From Ascoidea asiatica (taxonomy: Eukaryota; Ascomycota; Saccharomycetes; Ascoideales; Ascoideaceae), in NCBI GenBank assembly GCA_001600695.1, contig BCKQ01000003.1, forward strand, positions 1 to 64,000: a stretch of DNA of 64,000 nt, given 5' to 3'. The translations under genes were made by a program, and so were the position numbers. Positions 12,090 through 24,700 of the stretch are shown piece by piece; the first letter of the stretch is position 1, and every line of letters begins with the position of its first letter. The notes beneath the pieces are model-generated. The model searched no databases and was not told where the DNA came from. It saw only the letters and a list, made by a program, of their open reading frames with translations.

Positions 12090-12383
12090 GGGTATTTAGT
12101 AGCGTAGATATACAGTGTTACTGCTACCATAAAAATGGTACCCCAACCTCCGATAGGTCAATATCTGGTTACGCTAGACTACCATTTTAACATCCCTGCA
12201 AGCATTAGCAACTACGCAATTTGAACTGTCCCAACCAATCATATTATTGGCGTTTGTTGTTATAAAATAAAGGTCAGTGTTATAATTGACGGTAGCGTCA
12301 CAATGACATGATGCTTGTTGAAGTGTTATTGAGACTGCCCCATACTCTGCTGTGGATTTTGGATACCGGATGAGATGTTTCAT
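12090..12383 (-). pseudogene. Copia D RNase H remnant
   Basis: The 69-codon frame 12174-12383 begins MKHLIRYPKSTAEYG, the copia linker whose usual form is Arg-Tyr-Leu-Lys-Gly-Thr. The downstream block corresponds to the Asp-Ala-Asp-Trp region but is poorly kept. Reading continues with stops to about 12090, where the putative hAT terminus lies. Confidence 0.7.
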
Positions 12384-12599
12384 TGGTGTTAAAAAGAATT
12401 CTCTATCTGGAGAACTGTAAGATAAACAGACTTAAAAAGGAATTGCTGGTCTAAATTTGATATCCAGCCACAATAATCCTTCTTAAAATCTTTGAATTTC
12501 AACATAACTGACCGGAGTAGTATGTATGCTTCAGATTGAACATTCAGTTCCAGATGTAAGATAATTTAGAGATTTATCAGTTGAAATGCATTCCCAGCC

Positions 12600-13300
12600 A
12601 TGTTCGATTACAGCCCGAGTAATGTAATGTTTTAGTAGTATAAAAATCCACCTTGACTTATTTGAAATATGTCAGCCCAAAAAATAATCAGGTTCAAAAG
12701 TATATTTTACCTTCTAAAGCTGTTTAAGTTGACCAATGATGGAGTTACTATAAAACATGGTACCGACTAAGCCGAAATCATCAACATGACAACCTAAAAT
12801 TAGCAGAGGTTTATCATTGATAGTAATATAGTGGAAATTAACATCAGATTCACTTTCTCTTGGTATGTTCTCTACAATTGTTATGGCAATAAGGGTTTTC
12901 TGAAGACGAAGATAGATATTTAAGCTATAATCCTTAAACCCATTAGCTGCCGTCATTAATGATAAGCATCTGACTTAAATATTTGTTCCATACCCTAAGG
13001 GGTGCAGAAGTATATTTGACTACTAGATAAGTAGTATTCTTGTTAGTACCCTTATATTTTTACAGCTATAACCTTAGTAGGATGTACTTGAGTGTATCAT
13101 GTAAGAACGACATTAGAGAGAATATATGAGAAGGTTGGCTAAGCATTGGAATAAAACTTCGATGTGAAGGACTTTGATTAGTTATGTTTAGTGATAGCTG
13201 AGCATTGATCTTATTTGATGCCACGTAAGTATAACATCTTATCAAATCAATTGTACTGAAATTCTTCATAAGATTGAGATGTAAGAGGAACATATAAGTA
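12600..13300 (-). pseudogene. Copia D reverse transcriptase remnant
   Basis: The 80-codon frame 12714-12956 holds the palm of a copia reverse transcriptase: NGFKDYSLNIYLRLQKTL in the position of the YGLKQ helix, then LLILGCHVDDFGLVG. The catalytic YVDD box is HVDD here (residues 57-60), with both Asp residues intact. A Ser-Asp-Val and a LK-rich end flank it as in the family. The part upstream to 13300 is fragmentary. The Tyr to His change is one base and probably decay. Confidence 0.75.
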
Positions 13301-13908
13301 GGTTAAAGGTGATTGTAACTTTAGAAACACGCAAGAACCTTTTCAGTTTTATAAAATATTTAAACACGCAGCATCAATCTTGGTGATTTATTACTTAAAT
13401 TGGGTTTGAAGCCAAAACCTAATTTCGGTGGTAATTCGTTTGTTGATACATTTTAGGAAGGATTGCATCATCGAGTAGCATTTTTGTAAGCATAAGGGCT
13501 GAACTAGTCTTATAGGTTCATATTACGTTGAACAGTAGTTATTAACGAATAACCGATTATTTTAAGAGTTTCGAGTTTTTGTGCTAGTCTCGCATTAAAA
13601 TAATAAGTATACGGAGAATGGAAAACCTTATATTCGAACTCAACCTTATTGAATTCAGATCCATCGTCTTTTTTAATAGCACCAAGTTTAAGGCCACCAA
13701 CTGAGGGGCAAAAAAAATTGTGTCAGTAACTGTCTCTCCAATATGTCTTTTATTACAAGTCGAGATGTATCTTGACTAATCATCCATCATGATTGCATGC
13801 CACTTTAAGTTAAATTAGCTTACTTATAAGGACCAATACTATCGGTGTCCACAGTTTGAAGTAATCTTCTTGGGGAATTCGATTAGTTGTATCAGTTGAC
13901 CGTTTCAC

Positions 13909-14475
13909 CTAGGGCTTAGAACAATTGTCACAAGGTTTTATCTTGTTTTTACCTTCCATACTTATTTGAAATTGATATTCCATATTTTTCATAATTGAAA
14001 CACACGGATCCGCAATTATATAATATTCTTCAAGTGCAACAGCAACATTCGTAATCGTAACATTTAAAATTGGTAATATGATATCTAGAAGGAGATCAGT
14101 TTGGATATCCATACAACTTGTTTGATAAGAATTGTTACTTAAAGAAAATATAGCAACAGGATAAACTTTAAGTTTATCTCTTGTAAACAGTGCAGGACCA
14201 TCAAACAAGACAGACATGTTACAAATATTAGAAAATTGTTTAACAGAAATTATATTTATATCAATTCCAAGATCACCAACTGCAGTAAGAGTATAAACAG
14301 TATCATTATGTTTTATTGTAATTCAAATATCACCTACAGAAGTGGTAGCAGTTTCAGTTCGCTTGGCATTATAAGTAATATATTTGAGGGTCTGATATTG
14401 AATAAATCTTGTTCTGAATCTGTATTAAGAGTTGTATGAGAAGCACCCGACTCTTTCATATCAACCACATATAGT
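13909..14475 (-). pseudogene. Copia D protease and GAG-pre-integrase
   Basis: At 14475-14430 the minus strand reads VDMKESGASHTTLN, aligned with the copia protease active site (normally Leu-Asp-Ser-Gly-Ala). The Gly-Ala-Ser is kept, but the catalytic Asp position is altered. Downstream, TAVGDLGIDINIISVKQF (about 14300-14245) matches the block that in copia reads as the loop before NLLS. The 102-codon frame 13909-14217 ends with Pro-Cys-Asp-Asn-Cys, the Cys pair of the integrase zinc domain. Inactive. Confidence 0.65.
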
Positions 14476-14599
14476 TCTTGTCAAGATACCCAGAAGAGGA
14501 AGCATGTTTACTAGAAGTATTATCATTTCCATTCACATGTTCACCCCAGATCTGATGTACTTTGCAAAGTTTGCAATGGGGTTTCTTCTTGCTGTTACG

Positions 14600-15101
14600 A
14601 TTAAATTTCTTAATACAGAATATTAAGTTCTAATGGAAGAAATCTCATTTGCTTTAACAGTGTCAAGAATAAATAACCAGATTTACTCCCAAATTCAAGG
14701 TATTTTCTATTTGTTTCTCAGGATTAAATAAATCAGTTATATCCATTTTGCGACAGTAGTTTCTCTTAGTTCTGAAAAAACTAGCCTTCCTGGGATTATT
14801 GCAATGTTCGAATAAATTATTTACTAAAGATAGAGGAAGTTGAGGATATTTTTGAAGGTAAAAATTCATGCTAGTAATTGTATAAAGGGTTCAAAGCATC
14901 CAGCTCCGTGATGAAATATTATCTAAAGTCATCCTCTTTTTGTTCAAGGTCAAGAAGAATATCTGTAAACGCATCAATCGAATATTCAGTTGCAACATTC
15001 ATTCTACCAATGGCTTGCTCAATAGGGGTAGCATGTGAGTGACGAGTTGAAACGTAATTGAAGATCACTTTCAAAGTGGTTGAACATCTTCTGAAATACA
15101 A
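14600..15101 (-). pseudogene. Copia D gag fragments
   Basis: Two open stretches of 60 codons (14919-15101) and 68 codons (14663-14869) in different registers lie directly upstream of the D protease. The first ends in an acidic helix-like segment (DILLDLEQKEDDF). A Cys-X2-Cys with nearby His residues (HCKLCKVHQIWGEH, about 14595-14555) occupies the position of the zinc knuckle but does not match CCHC spacing. The assignment rests on order more than on similarity. Confidence 0.45.
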
Positions 15102-17490
15102 TTATTTTAGACGACTTTACAAGTTGATCATTCACAAACAATACTTTAAAAAGTAAAAAAAAAAAATTTTAATAAGAAAGATATTCCCTCTCCACCAATA
15201 AGCTTGCTCCGATTTTAATGCCACATGATTTGGAACGTTTGTCTTATAAACACAAACTGAATAATTTTAAATTTTACCCACACAATGAGTAATCGTTTTA
15301 GTAATAACAGTCATATCCGAATTAGAATATTGAGCTGGATAACTAGAAGTATCAGCTAAGAATAATCAGCCTCTGGTAAAATTAACAGGATGTAAAGAAA
15401 CTTGTTTATGCCGGATAAAACTTGTGGAAACTCACCTTGACCAATCATTTTCGCATTTAAAGGTTACGATAAACGGATAAAATTGGATAAAAGGTACTAG
15501 GTTTTATAAAATATTTCAGAAAAATAACTAAACATTTGTAGATAATTATGAAAGATATTCTAACTTTTTTAATACTGGCAAATAATTTATCATAACAACG
15601 AAAATTTTTCATAAAATAATAACTCGCAATTACCGGTGATGAACAACGTTATTACCACTTTTTTTTCATTTGCAGAGAAAGGCACCCAACCCTATAAAAA
15701 TAACCGAGATATGTTTTATTTTTTTTAATTTTAAATTTAACCCATAAAAGATAATTTAGTTTTATTCAGCAATAATAAAGAATTGATCAATTAGTAGACA
15801 AAGAATAAAGACGACTCACTGGTATACCACAGGAAATGTATTTAGGAATTATATACGTAACCTCTCAGTCGACCAGTGAAATAGAAAGGATCCTAACTTT
15901 AGGAGTTCGTTATAGTCTAGAAACTAGGCAACACGCGCTTAGAACCATCTTCCTATCTAGATACTTATACAACAATTTTTTAAAGACCCGCGTATATCTA
16001 TACATAACTATTACAAGCATGTAGTAATTCCTTTTGGCATTGTAGAAGTGACTAGTGAAGAGATCGTGATTATCAGCATCTTCTGCACTAAGGAACGCAT
16101 ATAATAGACACCAATTATCTGTTCTCCGGGTATAATAAAATTTCATATGTTAAACATTTGACCTTTAAAAGAAGGATTATCTGATTCAATAATAAAAGTT
16201 GAAGCATTTGAGAAGTAAGTAAAATGAATTGAATTGAACAAACAACTGAGCATCGTGTTAAAACAGTCTCTGTGTAAGCTGATGTATGAAAACACTTCAT
16301 CATAAATTAAATCTAAAAATAGATAACATTTGTTGACCTGTTATGAAAAAAGTTTCTAAACACATGCTAAGGAGGTAATTTAAACATTTAGATGTGAGCA
16401 TTTAACCTTTGCAAAAGAAAATTAACCATAATAACTACTTTACCTATATCAATTCGGAGGCATTAAATCAGTCATTTGTAGAAGTACTTCAAACCCTATA
16501 ATATTAATAGTATCGCTAAGAGAGTTATTGACCATTCAATATTTTGTATATTGCTTCAGTGATTTTTGACCACTTTATTTTAAACTTTAATTGAGTTAAA
16601 TTAACTAACAATTAGTATATGTCAATTGGTCATTCCTATGAACTGATTATCTCCTTTATGTGCAGAAAATAGGCAATTTCGAATAAACTTGAGGAAGTAT
16701 AAATCCCAAATATTTACAAAGATAAACCTTCTAACCCATTTTAAAACCCACACAAAAATTTTGCATAATATTTGTAAGGATATGCAGAACAAGCAAATAA
16801 ATTTTATTCAATATTCATTATGCATTTTTCACTTTGTTGCTCAATTTTTTATCATAAACTTCTGTGAACTATTAATAATCATAAAACAAATGAAATTAGA
16901 TACGTTACGATTTAAATTAAAGTGAATATATTGAGGTTCTATGTTTTTGAAGCAGCAACCCGATCATAACCTTACATGGTTGATCAAAAACATCATGGGT
17001 TGTAGTCTATGTCAAATCTAAAAGGAGAAGAACAATCGAGTTATTTTTATGTTGCATTGAGAAAATAAAAAGTTTACTAATCAATCCGCACCTGGCTCCG
17101 CACTTATATCGTGTGATGGAAACGAGTAAACGCAATCCGGATGTCACATGTTTTCAAATTGCATATCGTGAGTTCGGTTGTAGATACCTGCAAGTATCCC
17201 GATATTACAAGAATGTCATACTCTGCCATACGTATAACGGTGTTACCCCATCGGCTGACATTGTGTATATACAAATATGTGGCATTATAGTTTATAGGAC
17301 TCTATTACTGCAAAGTGGAATAACCGACTAAAACAACATGAATCATCTCTTCACACTTACATCTCTAAACCTGTCAAAATTCTGGAATCTCACCATTCCG
17401 GCTTCTGAACAACAAGTCTCTGAAATATACACTACCTTTTGAAAAAAACTCTAGTGGACAGGCATTCGACTGCGATTAGTAAACGTACAG
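15102..17490. other. Unassigned AT-rich region
   Basis: Short frames only, up to 78 codons, and none with a motif I trust. From about 17090 the composition becomes less AT-rich, and a 72-codon plus frame (17113-17331) is open but unrecognised. Confidence 0.5.
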
Positions 17491-17499
17491 CTTAGTGCT

Positions 17500-17760
17500 G
17501 ATAAGGTGTTCCGGGTACTTTGGTTATCGAACTTGTATTCCGCTTATTCGATTAGATAGGTATTTGACCATTTTTTTTCAGTGCAGCCTCGAAAGCTAAT
17601 TCTAAGTAAGTTTAGGTATAGCCATGATATATGCCATGTTTAGAAAACAAACCTTTGGTTGGCAAGTCATACGGGCTCTCCATGGATACAAAACAGTTGT
17701 CCGTTGGGGACGAAGGTGAACCACAACCTCCTAGTCCTGAAATGATTATTAGAGAGCTGT
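17500..17760 (-). pseudogene. Possible copia protease remnant
   Basis: In one minus frame AIPKLT, then a stop, then SRLH and KKMVKYLSN resemble the copia block whose usual form is VP-x-L-x-x-NLLSV. In another frame, NCFVSMESPYDLPTKGLF looks like the stretch after the active site. The two readings are in different registers and no Asp-Ser-Gly is clear. This is weak evidence and could be chance. Confidence 0.2.
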
Positions 17761-18399
17761 CTAGAACTTGGTAAAGAAGTATAACAGATTGTTTTCCAAA
17801 ATTCTTGCCGACGGTCCAATTAGACTTGCAACGAATTTTACACCCAACTGAAAAAATGTTTGATAGTGAGTGTAGATCGCTTTCATATTACAGAGTGTTT
17901 AGTTGATCAGCCAAGTTGATGTTCCTGTAGGCAGCCACTTAAAACCTGTCATCTATGTTAGAGTCCTAGCTTTGTCGAAACCAAATATCAACAAACAGGA
18001 CTGCACGACAATGGTCCTTTCAGCTGAATGACTTTAATAAAAAAATATTAATATGTTGCAAGTTTTTTATGCTCCTTAAAGAAATGTTAAAACTAGTTAA
18101 AAATTTAAGGCAACTGGCTTCACAAATACCTTAAAGGATTTCTTTGCTTTCTAAAGCCTCCTGGGGAACAAAAGGGTTGTATCCACTTCACCGGACTCTG
18201 GATTCCTAGATACTGTTATGTCTATAAGCTGCATCCCTAAAGGTGAACCGTCATGATTGTTTACCTGAAATAACTGTCTTTAGATTTTCCATGTAGACGG
18301 TATTTAGACTATTCGGTTTGTTTTCCAGTAACCATCATAACATCTTGCCTTGAAATCTGCATGTTCTAGAAACTGAATCTACCTGAGCTGTAAACCACA
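17761..18399. other. Unassigned sequence downstream of copia E
   Basis: Moderate GC, stops in all frames and no motif. Its position fits the 3' untranslated region and LTR of element E, but I found no second LTR copy. Confidence 0.4.
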
Positions 18400-21300
18400 A
18401 TTTTACGGAGTATACGGTGTCCAATTCCACTCCATTAATGCTTTAGGTGGCAATGATTATCTACCATTTTTCGTCGCAATGACATCACTTGCGCTGTCTA
18501 ACTTTACTTCTGTAGTTCTTGTGTTAATATTAAATTCAATAATTATATGAAGCTTATTTGAAGTTAAGGCATAGTCATTGTTTGCTTTTGCAGCAAAAGT
18601 TTCATGCTAGGTCTACAAACCTTTTAAGGCCTTGCATTTTAATTCACAAATGGATTAGAAACTGAATAAAAATTAGCGTTACAAAATCGTTAATATATCC
18701 TCGCCTAAAGTCGATTACCTTCTACGGACTCTCAGTGGAATTACTTTAGAACCATTTACAAGAATTTTAGGCTTTCGTCAAATTGCTAACCACTCTAGTT
18801 TACTTTTAATGCAAAATGAAGCCTTGGAATCCATCAATAATTTTGTGCCACTCCCGCATATAAGCTTACAAGAAACCAAAATGATCCCTTTCCTTATTTT
18901 TTTTTTGTTCAGTTGGATCTTCTACCTCTTTGAAGGCTCCACCATGCACTACGTTGGTAAATTATATCCTTCGGCTTAGTTTTAGTACCACATAAATATC
19001 TGAGAACCCTTTTCAGCTTCCTCCACTTCTCTATCCTTCCTTTATCTCTAATTTGGCAAATGAGTTTGTGTGGTCGCTTAAATTAACCGATTTACCCTGT
19101 GAAAAATAACATCATTACCAGTAGTAACTATTCTATATTAAAGGATTTTTCTCAATGACTACCTATCTTTTTTGCTTAAGTTGGTTGAGTTAAACACTTT
19201 GAACGTAATTTAGTTCCAGCACTAATAGTCTCCAAATGATAGGCATGTTTTTAAACATCAACTAAAGAGAATGAAACCAAATTTTCTTTCAAACAAACAC
19301 GTAATTTCCCTTTTTGAAAGAGTTCCAAAAAAACAGTTTTGACCTGAGATTATAAAATAATGGAACCTCCTGTGAGGTTAGCCTGATCTAGAACCCGACA
19401 TTCGCCTGAAATATCAGGATGAAGTTTCTTCATCACCTGATTTACACCAGATCTACTGTATCTAAAAGTCTTATCCCAAGCTGGAAGTAAGCATCGATGT
19501 CAGTTCCATAGAGTACAAGGTCTGCCAAATAATTGCTGTTCCACTTCTTTGAAGGTACTCAGAAATATCCTGTTTCAAAATAAGTAATATCTCTAATAAT
19601 ATTTTAAAGAATAATTCACCTTGCAAGTCAAAATACCTTGCGTATTCGCAGATGTACCTGGTGCTTCAAGTAAAGAATAATACAATTAATTTTGATTTAT
19701 TGGGTGAGCAAAGACCTCCAATACCACTGATTTTTAATTAAGTATATTAAAATTTTTAATTATAAAACGAAGAAAACTTAGGATTACGAATCTGCATATT
19801 GTAAATTTTTATCTGTAAGTTCTGGCCAGTATAAGATAACAGAGTATAGATCCAAAAGATAAACAGTCTCTTCGACTTTGTGCTTGGTGTAGGGGAGAAT
19901 CTGCTTTTAAAAATCTTACTAATTTCAGTACTCAAACGAAACGTAGTAATAGTGGCCTATGCGGAACTGTTTTTTATTATTTTATTATTGGAAATCTATA
20001 ATACTACTAACTCTGATAGTTGCGGATAACCATAATTACAGACATTTCAAAGTACTAGCGCTTTACAACAATATGGTAAACACAATATTAGGAATTATGT
20101 ATATACAGTAAAGGATAAGTAAATGTAATCTTGGATAACAATACTTCTACTGATTAAACTGTTGAAAGGTACATGATCCTTATGTAAGAATACTTAGTTT
20201 CAATGTCTACATTAGCGCTTGAAAAGTCTATATTGTCACTCTAAGAGAATGGTCAGTCCTTCCCAAATCAATTATGGAAAATGTAATGGTAATTTTTATA
20301 ACAGGGATAATGTTTGTTCGAAATCAATATGGTCTATTTTCTTTTTTTTTTATTAAATATTTTGCTATACTATTTCAACTGGGACATAAATCAATTTATT
20401 AGAAAAGTAAGATAAAAGGTATTGATTCCGTGGTTTATTTTATTTAACAACTCTTTAACTTTGAAACTAATGACAATAACTACTAGTATATTTTTCATTT
20501 CCATAGATTATTTTTAGTAGATATTTCCTATTACAAATATATATTTTTTTGGTACGTTTTACAGCTGTTATTACTTTGCTACTCAAAGCTATGCGTCATA
20601 TATTATTTGTGTACTACCAGTCAATCAAATTGTCCACCAACATAGCCATTATTCTTATATTGGTGGTGGTTCCACTCACTCTACCAATTGTATTGATAAT
20701 AATTAAGATAATTACTGTAATTCCTTATATTGCTCTCAGTGCGAAAACCACTTTATTTTATAAACAACTGAGTATCAACATTTGTTCTATCCGAATGGTA
20801 AAAAATGTTAACCTCTCCAGTAAAAAAGCTGGTAAACGGATACTATACAACATAGAGCTAAAAGCAAACTATTTGTTAACTTTTAAATAGGGGTGCTGAT
20901 ATTTTGCGAACAAGGGATTGTTTTTTTTTGAAATACATCACTATATCTACTGAAAAAATAAGCTGCGACCTATGTTATTATAAAACCAGTCAAAAATGTA
21001 AACTGAGTAATTGCTGTGTAGTTACCTTGCAGCAAAATTTATCCAACATTGTAATGTTGGAGTTTGCCAATACCCACGTGTTCAGATTGTGAAATATATT
21101 TTATTTAAATTTTATAACGGCTCAATTCTTTTGTAGCTGTTTATTGACAATTAGTTGTGAGTCTGGGAATGCACCTCTTTTCAGTTGCATGATGTATCCG
21201 GTTTCAGAGTTTCATGTGTCGCGTTAAATTTAAATTCCGCGCTACTTTATATTTTGATACATTTTTTATTCAATTTCAGCTAAATTCTATTTATACATTG

Positions 21301-21700
21301 AATGGTAACTCCAACCCGCTATAATTAAATGTTTCGATGGAACTACTGTCAATAATGTTTTACCAAGTTTATTCCTTTGAATAAATATATGCGGATGTAA
21401 CGCTGGGGCCAGAATTGACAATTTTCAAGCTTTTTTCCGTACTTGCTGGCTGAAAACATATGGCGGGATGAATTGTTTTAGAACACGGTAATTAGGAACT
21501 TCGCTTTCACTAGTAAAACCAATGAGAGACTCGGCTGATGCGGTGCCACCACAATGTTGGCACAGATCGTCCGTCACTAAATGACAATACGAACCCTCTT
21601 GCACTTGAACTATGATTGAAATAACGGAGGGTAACTGGGGGTACCTGAATTCCTGATGAGATAGATTTCTATTTCTCTCCAATATATGAAATATGCTCAC
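18400..21700 (-). mobile_element. Ty1/copia element E (pol remnant)
   Basis: Copia parts occur in order on the minus strand. The 91-codon frame 21425-21700 has an LSHQ/Cys-X2-Cys arrangement that resembles the GAG-pre-integrase (weak). At about 20815-20770 FYHSDRTNVDTQLF resembles the integrase Ser-Asp-Arg-Gly block (weak). At 19350-19275 VKTVFLELFQKGKL matches the reverse transcriptase VKTAFLNG block (good). At about 19060-19015 KWRKLKRVLRYLCGTK is the copia linker before RNase H (strong). At 18555-18460 KLHIIIEFNINTRTTEVKLD, then SDVIATKNG, matches the KHIDI...YHFIR...EVKL...ADIFTK end of RNase H (good). Stops throughout. Confidence 0.6.
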
Positions 21701-24700
21701 AATTTATTTCTGATTACACAGAAAATGCAAAGTGAGAGTAAATATTCAGAATTTCACTTATTATCCAAGTTTTTAATGTTTAAAAGTTGGAGTAAGTAAG
21801 ATATCTAATAAGATAAATTAACAGTAATTAAACTTAACGAGGGAATTGTGCAAATGTTCTGTTAAAAAAAATATCTTATGAGATATAATGTTTCAAACTT
21901 TTTCCATTTCTAAATCAATAATCTGTAATTCCATGATCATATTTGTTACAAATAAATAAGAAGTTTTAAAATGAAATATAACGTTTACCGAAGTAGCTTT
22001 ACTGTGAAAATAATTTGTATTTTAATTAAACTTAATTAATTTTTTCAAGTTAGTAGAATGAAATATTGTTAGTAAGTATATTGCAATTACTGGTCACAAT
22101 ATACTTTACTATAATCTTAACAATAAATTCAGTAAATAAATAGTTAGTAATTTAAAAAATTAAATAAATAATATCATATGGGTCTGAGTAGTTTACTTAA
22201 ATTGTAATAACTTTAAATCCAATTACCAATGGTTTGATGTTGTAGCTAAGCTACCATACTTTGGGAATATATAAGGATAATTGTTTGTCAGATCTTATCA
22301 TTGATTTCTCTCAATTAGTGAAAATAATAAATTCATGGAGAAACAATATAATATAAAGCTAGTAGTACTGGATTGACAACTGTGTACAGCTTGCATGTTT
22401 TCGTCCCTGCATCTTGTGCTTAATAAATTATTACAAAATAAAGTTTATACAACCACTTTTAGACCTCATACTGTACTTACTATTGTTTGGCGCTTCTCCT
22501 TGTATGTAAATTATGAAGATGAGTCTCTAAATGAATAGCAAAGGCATATTTTAAGTACTATATTTGTCTTGCTATATCATAGTTTTTGAGACCCATTGGA
22601 CTCTATATGTTTGTTCTGCGGTAATATTAGTAAGCGAACATAACTTAAATCCATTGGTACTTTATTTCGAACAAATAAGATTTCCTATTACACTTTCTAG
22701 AGTTTAAAATTTAATTTAGAACTAATATTTGAAATGGCAGGCTCTCTGAATTAACAAAATGTTGGATGGTTTAAATCCTGTTAATTTAGAATAATCAAAC
22801 GTGTATTGTTTTTATTTTTCATTGATAAATTTAAGAAACCTTACTGCTGGTATACTGATAGGGTTTTCCTAAAAATGAATATTTAGAAAGATTAATTTAA
22901 AAACTAAATTTTATTATTTTCTGTAAATTATGTCTGACTGCTCGATATATTATATAATTTACCGTGATTAACAATTTTCTGTGTCTTTTGACAATCACAG
23001 AAGTTGAGTTTCAGTTCAATTGAAATTTCAATCTCACCATATGAGTTGTTATCAGAACACCATAGCAATGGAGCCAAAGGACCTCCAAAATAAATGTTTT
23101 TTATTTTCCAAAGGGAATATCTGATGTGGCTGAGAAAATGGTCCTTGAATACTTTTCAGGTTAATTGAATACCAAAGGGGAAAAATTATTAGAGTAATTC
23201 ATAGGATCTTGTAGATAAAGTATATATAAAAACCTATAATTTTGGTAGTTATGGGACAGCAACTAGTATAATCATTTAAATATGTGGGTATGTTTTAATG
23301 CTATTAACTTCTGGCTTTTTTATCTTTTTATTATTTCCATTTTCAGGTCTCGAAGATTAATTTTGGACGTATATTTATTATTTGGATACAATAAATTTTT
23401 AATATCAGTTTATAGAGGAAGAAGTGTTGCATAAGTATTTGGTTATATGACACAATTTGGCATGATACTTCGGAAGTACTATTGAATCCCTGTGTCACCG
23501 GATCATTTTCTGTTAACATATTGAATATTGTATTTGGTGGAGACATCCCATTAGTAACATTATGAAGTAGAAAAAAAATTTTCGATTGTTTGAAATTCAC
23601 TTTTAATCCAGTAAAACTATCTAAATGTTTGTCATTTTTAAATTTTTTTTTGGGGTCCCTGATTCTATATAGATAGCTTTATTGTTTGAAATACTGTTCG
23701 AACTTAATTTAAAAATAATATTTGTATTCAAAATTTTGAATAATATCTTACTTTCTAACGATCAAGTCAGTAGGCACAGGTGCTATAGTTATTAGAGCAT
23801 CATCATTCAAACGTTGGATTGAATTCACTGTTAAGGCGTTAGGTACAGGAACTTTAGTGGGACCAGTTGAACAATCAGCTGAATAATTTGTAACATTATT
23901 GGAAGTATACCAGGTCGTTCAGTTAGTTAGCATTTTAATCAGTAGCTATTATTTCTTTCTGTTAATAATGCAATATATAAGCGGAAAAATTATTTGTGAG
24001 CTACTGCCTACTGATGATTCCAACTATGGAAAGAGAATCTTTATTTTGATAATTAAACTTAAAACAATGAACTATTTCTTTATAAAACCAGTCATCCATA
24101 AAGCATTACTACACCTGAACCGTGCTAAATACAGTATTGGTATTCTGCTTTTTATATAATTTTTATAAAATTGAATTTAAATTTCTAGGATTAGTTTTGA
24201 TTCAACTATCCTTTAACCAATTTTTATTAAAATTTCTAATAAATAAATTCTAAATATTTCAAGAAATTTTAGTCCATTCATTAGTTTGCTGAACTTTAGG
24301 CCTTTTTGAAAGTGTACCTTTACAACCAGGATTTATATTTAATACACTTATATTTTGAGTTATGCCCTAAGGGCTAAATTATGTCTAACGGGTTTTCATA
24401 AGTAATTTTCCTGAAAATTTGCTTTTTGCTGCCTTCTACAGTCTTTTACAGCATTAAGTTAATGGTATAGTTTAGGATTTATCACAAACGTAAACTCCTA
24501 ATGTTAAGTTGTACCTGGAATGTCTGACTACCAATATCTGAGGCCGTAGCAAATTGTAGTTTGATGCTTGTACTTTTAGGTAAACCTCTAGCAGACACGT
24601 CAGTAAAGCATAGGGTATTACTACACTGTTGGATTCTGCTCTATTGACATATATTCATTTGGTTCTCCATATACTTCCACTTACTACGAAATGATAATTG

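Larger units (their letters stand above)
12090..15101 (-). mobile_element. Ty1/copia element D
   Basis: Parts of a copia polyprotein occur in order on the minus strand: gag fragments (15101-14600), protease (14475-14210), GAG-pre-integrase (13980-13909), reverse transcriptase (about 13300-12600) and RNase H (12383-12090). The frame is broken many times. No LTRs were identified. The 3' end stops where the hAT element begins, so the hAT may have inserted into D or cut off its LTR. Confidence 0.75.

Noticed and set aside
18380-18560. Minus-strand reading that at first looked like a gypsy protease (LDSASD)
   Set aside because: The surrounding residues fit the terminal KHI...ADIFTK block of copia RNase H much better and follow the copia linker at 19.0 kb.
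20549-20890. 113-codon plus-strand ORF with apparent membrane segments
   Set aside because: It is antisense to a weak copia integrase block of element E, and its composition is what AT-rich antisense reading gives.
22238-22388. LTR-like segment TGTTGTAGC...TGTACA with a TATATAAGG box
   Set aside because: No second copy in the window and no target duplication (TTTGA versus GCTTG).
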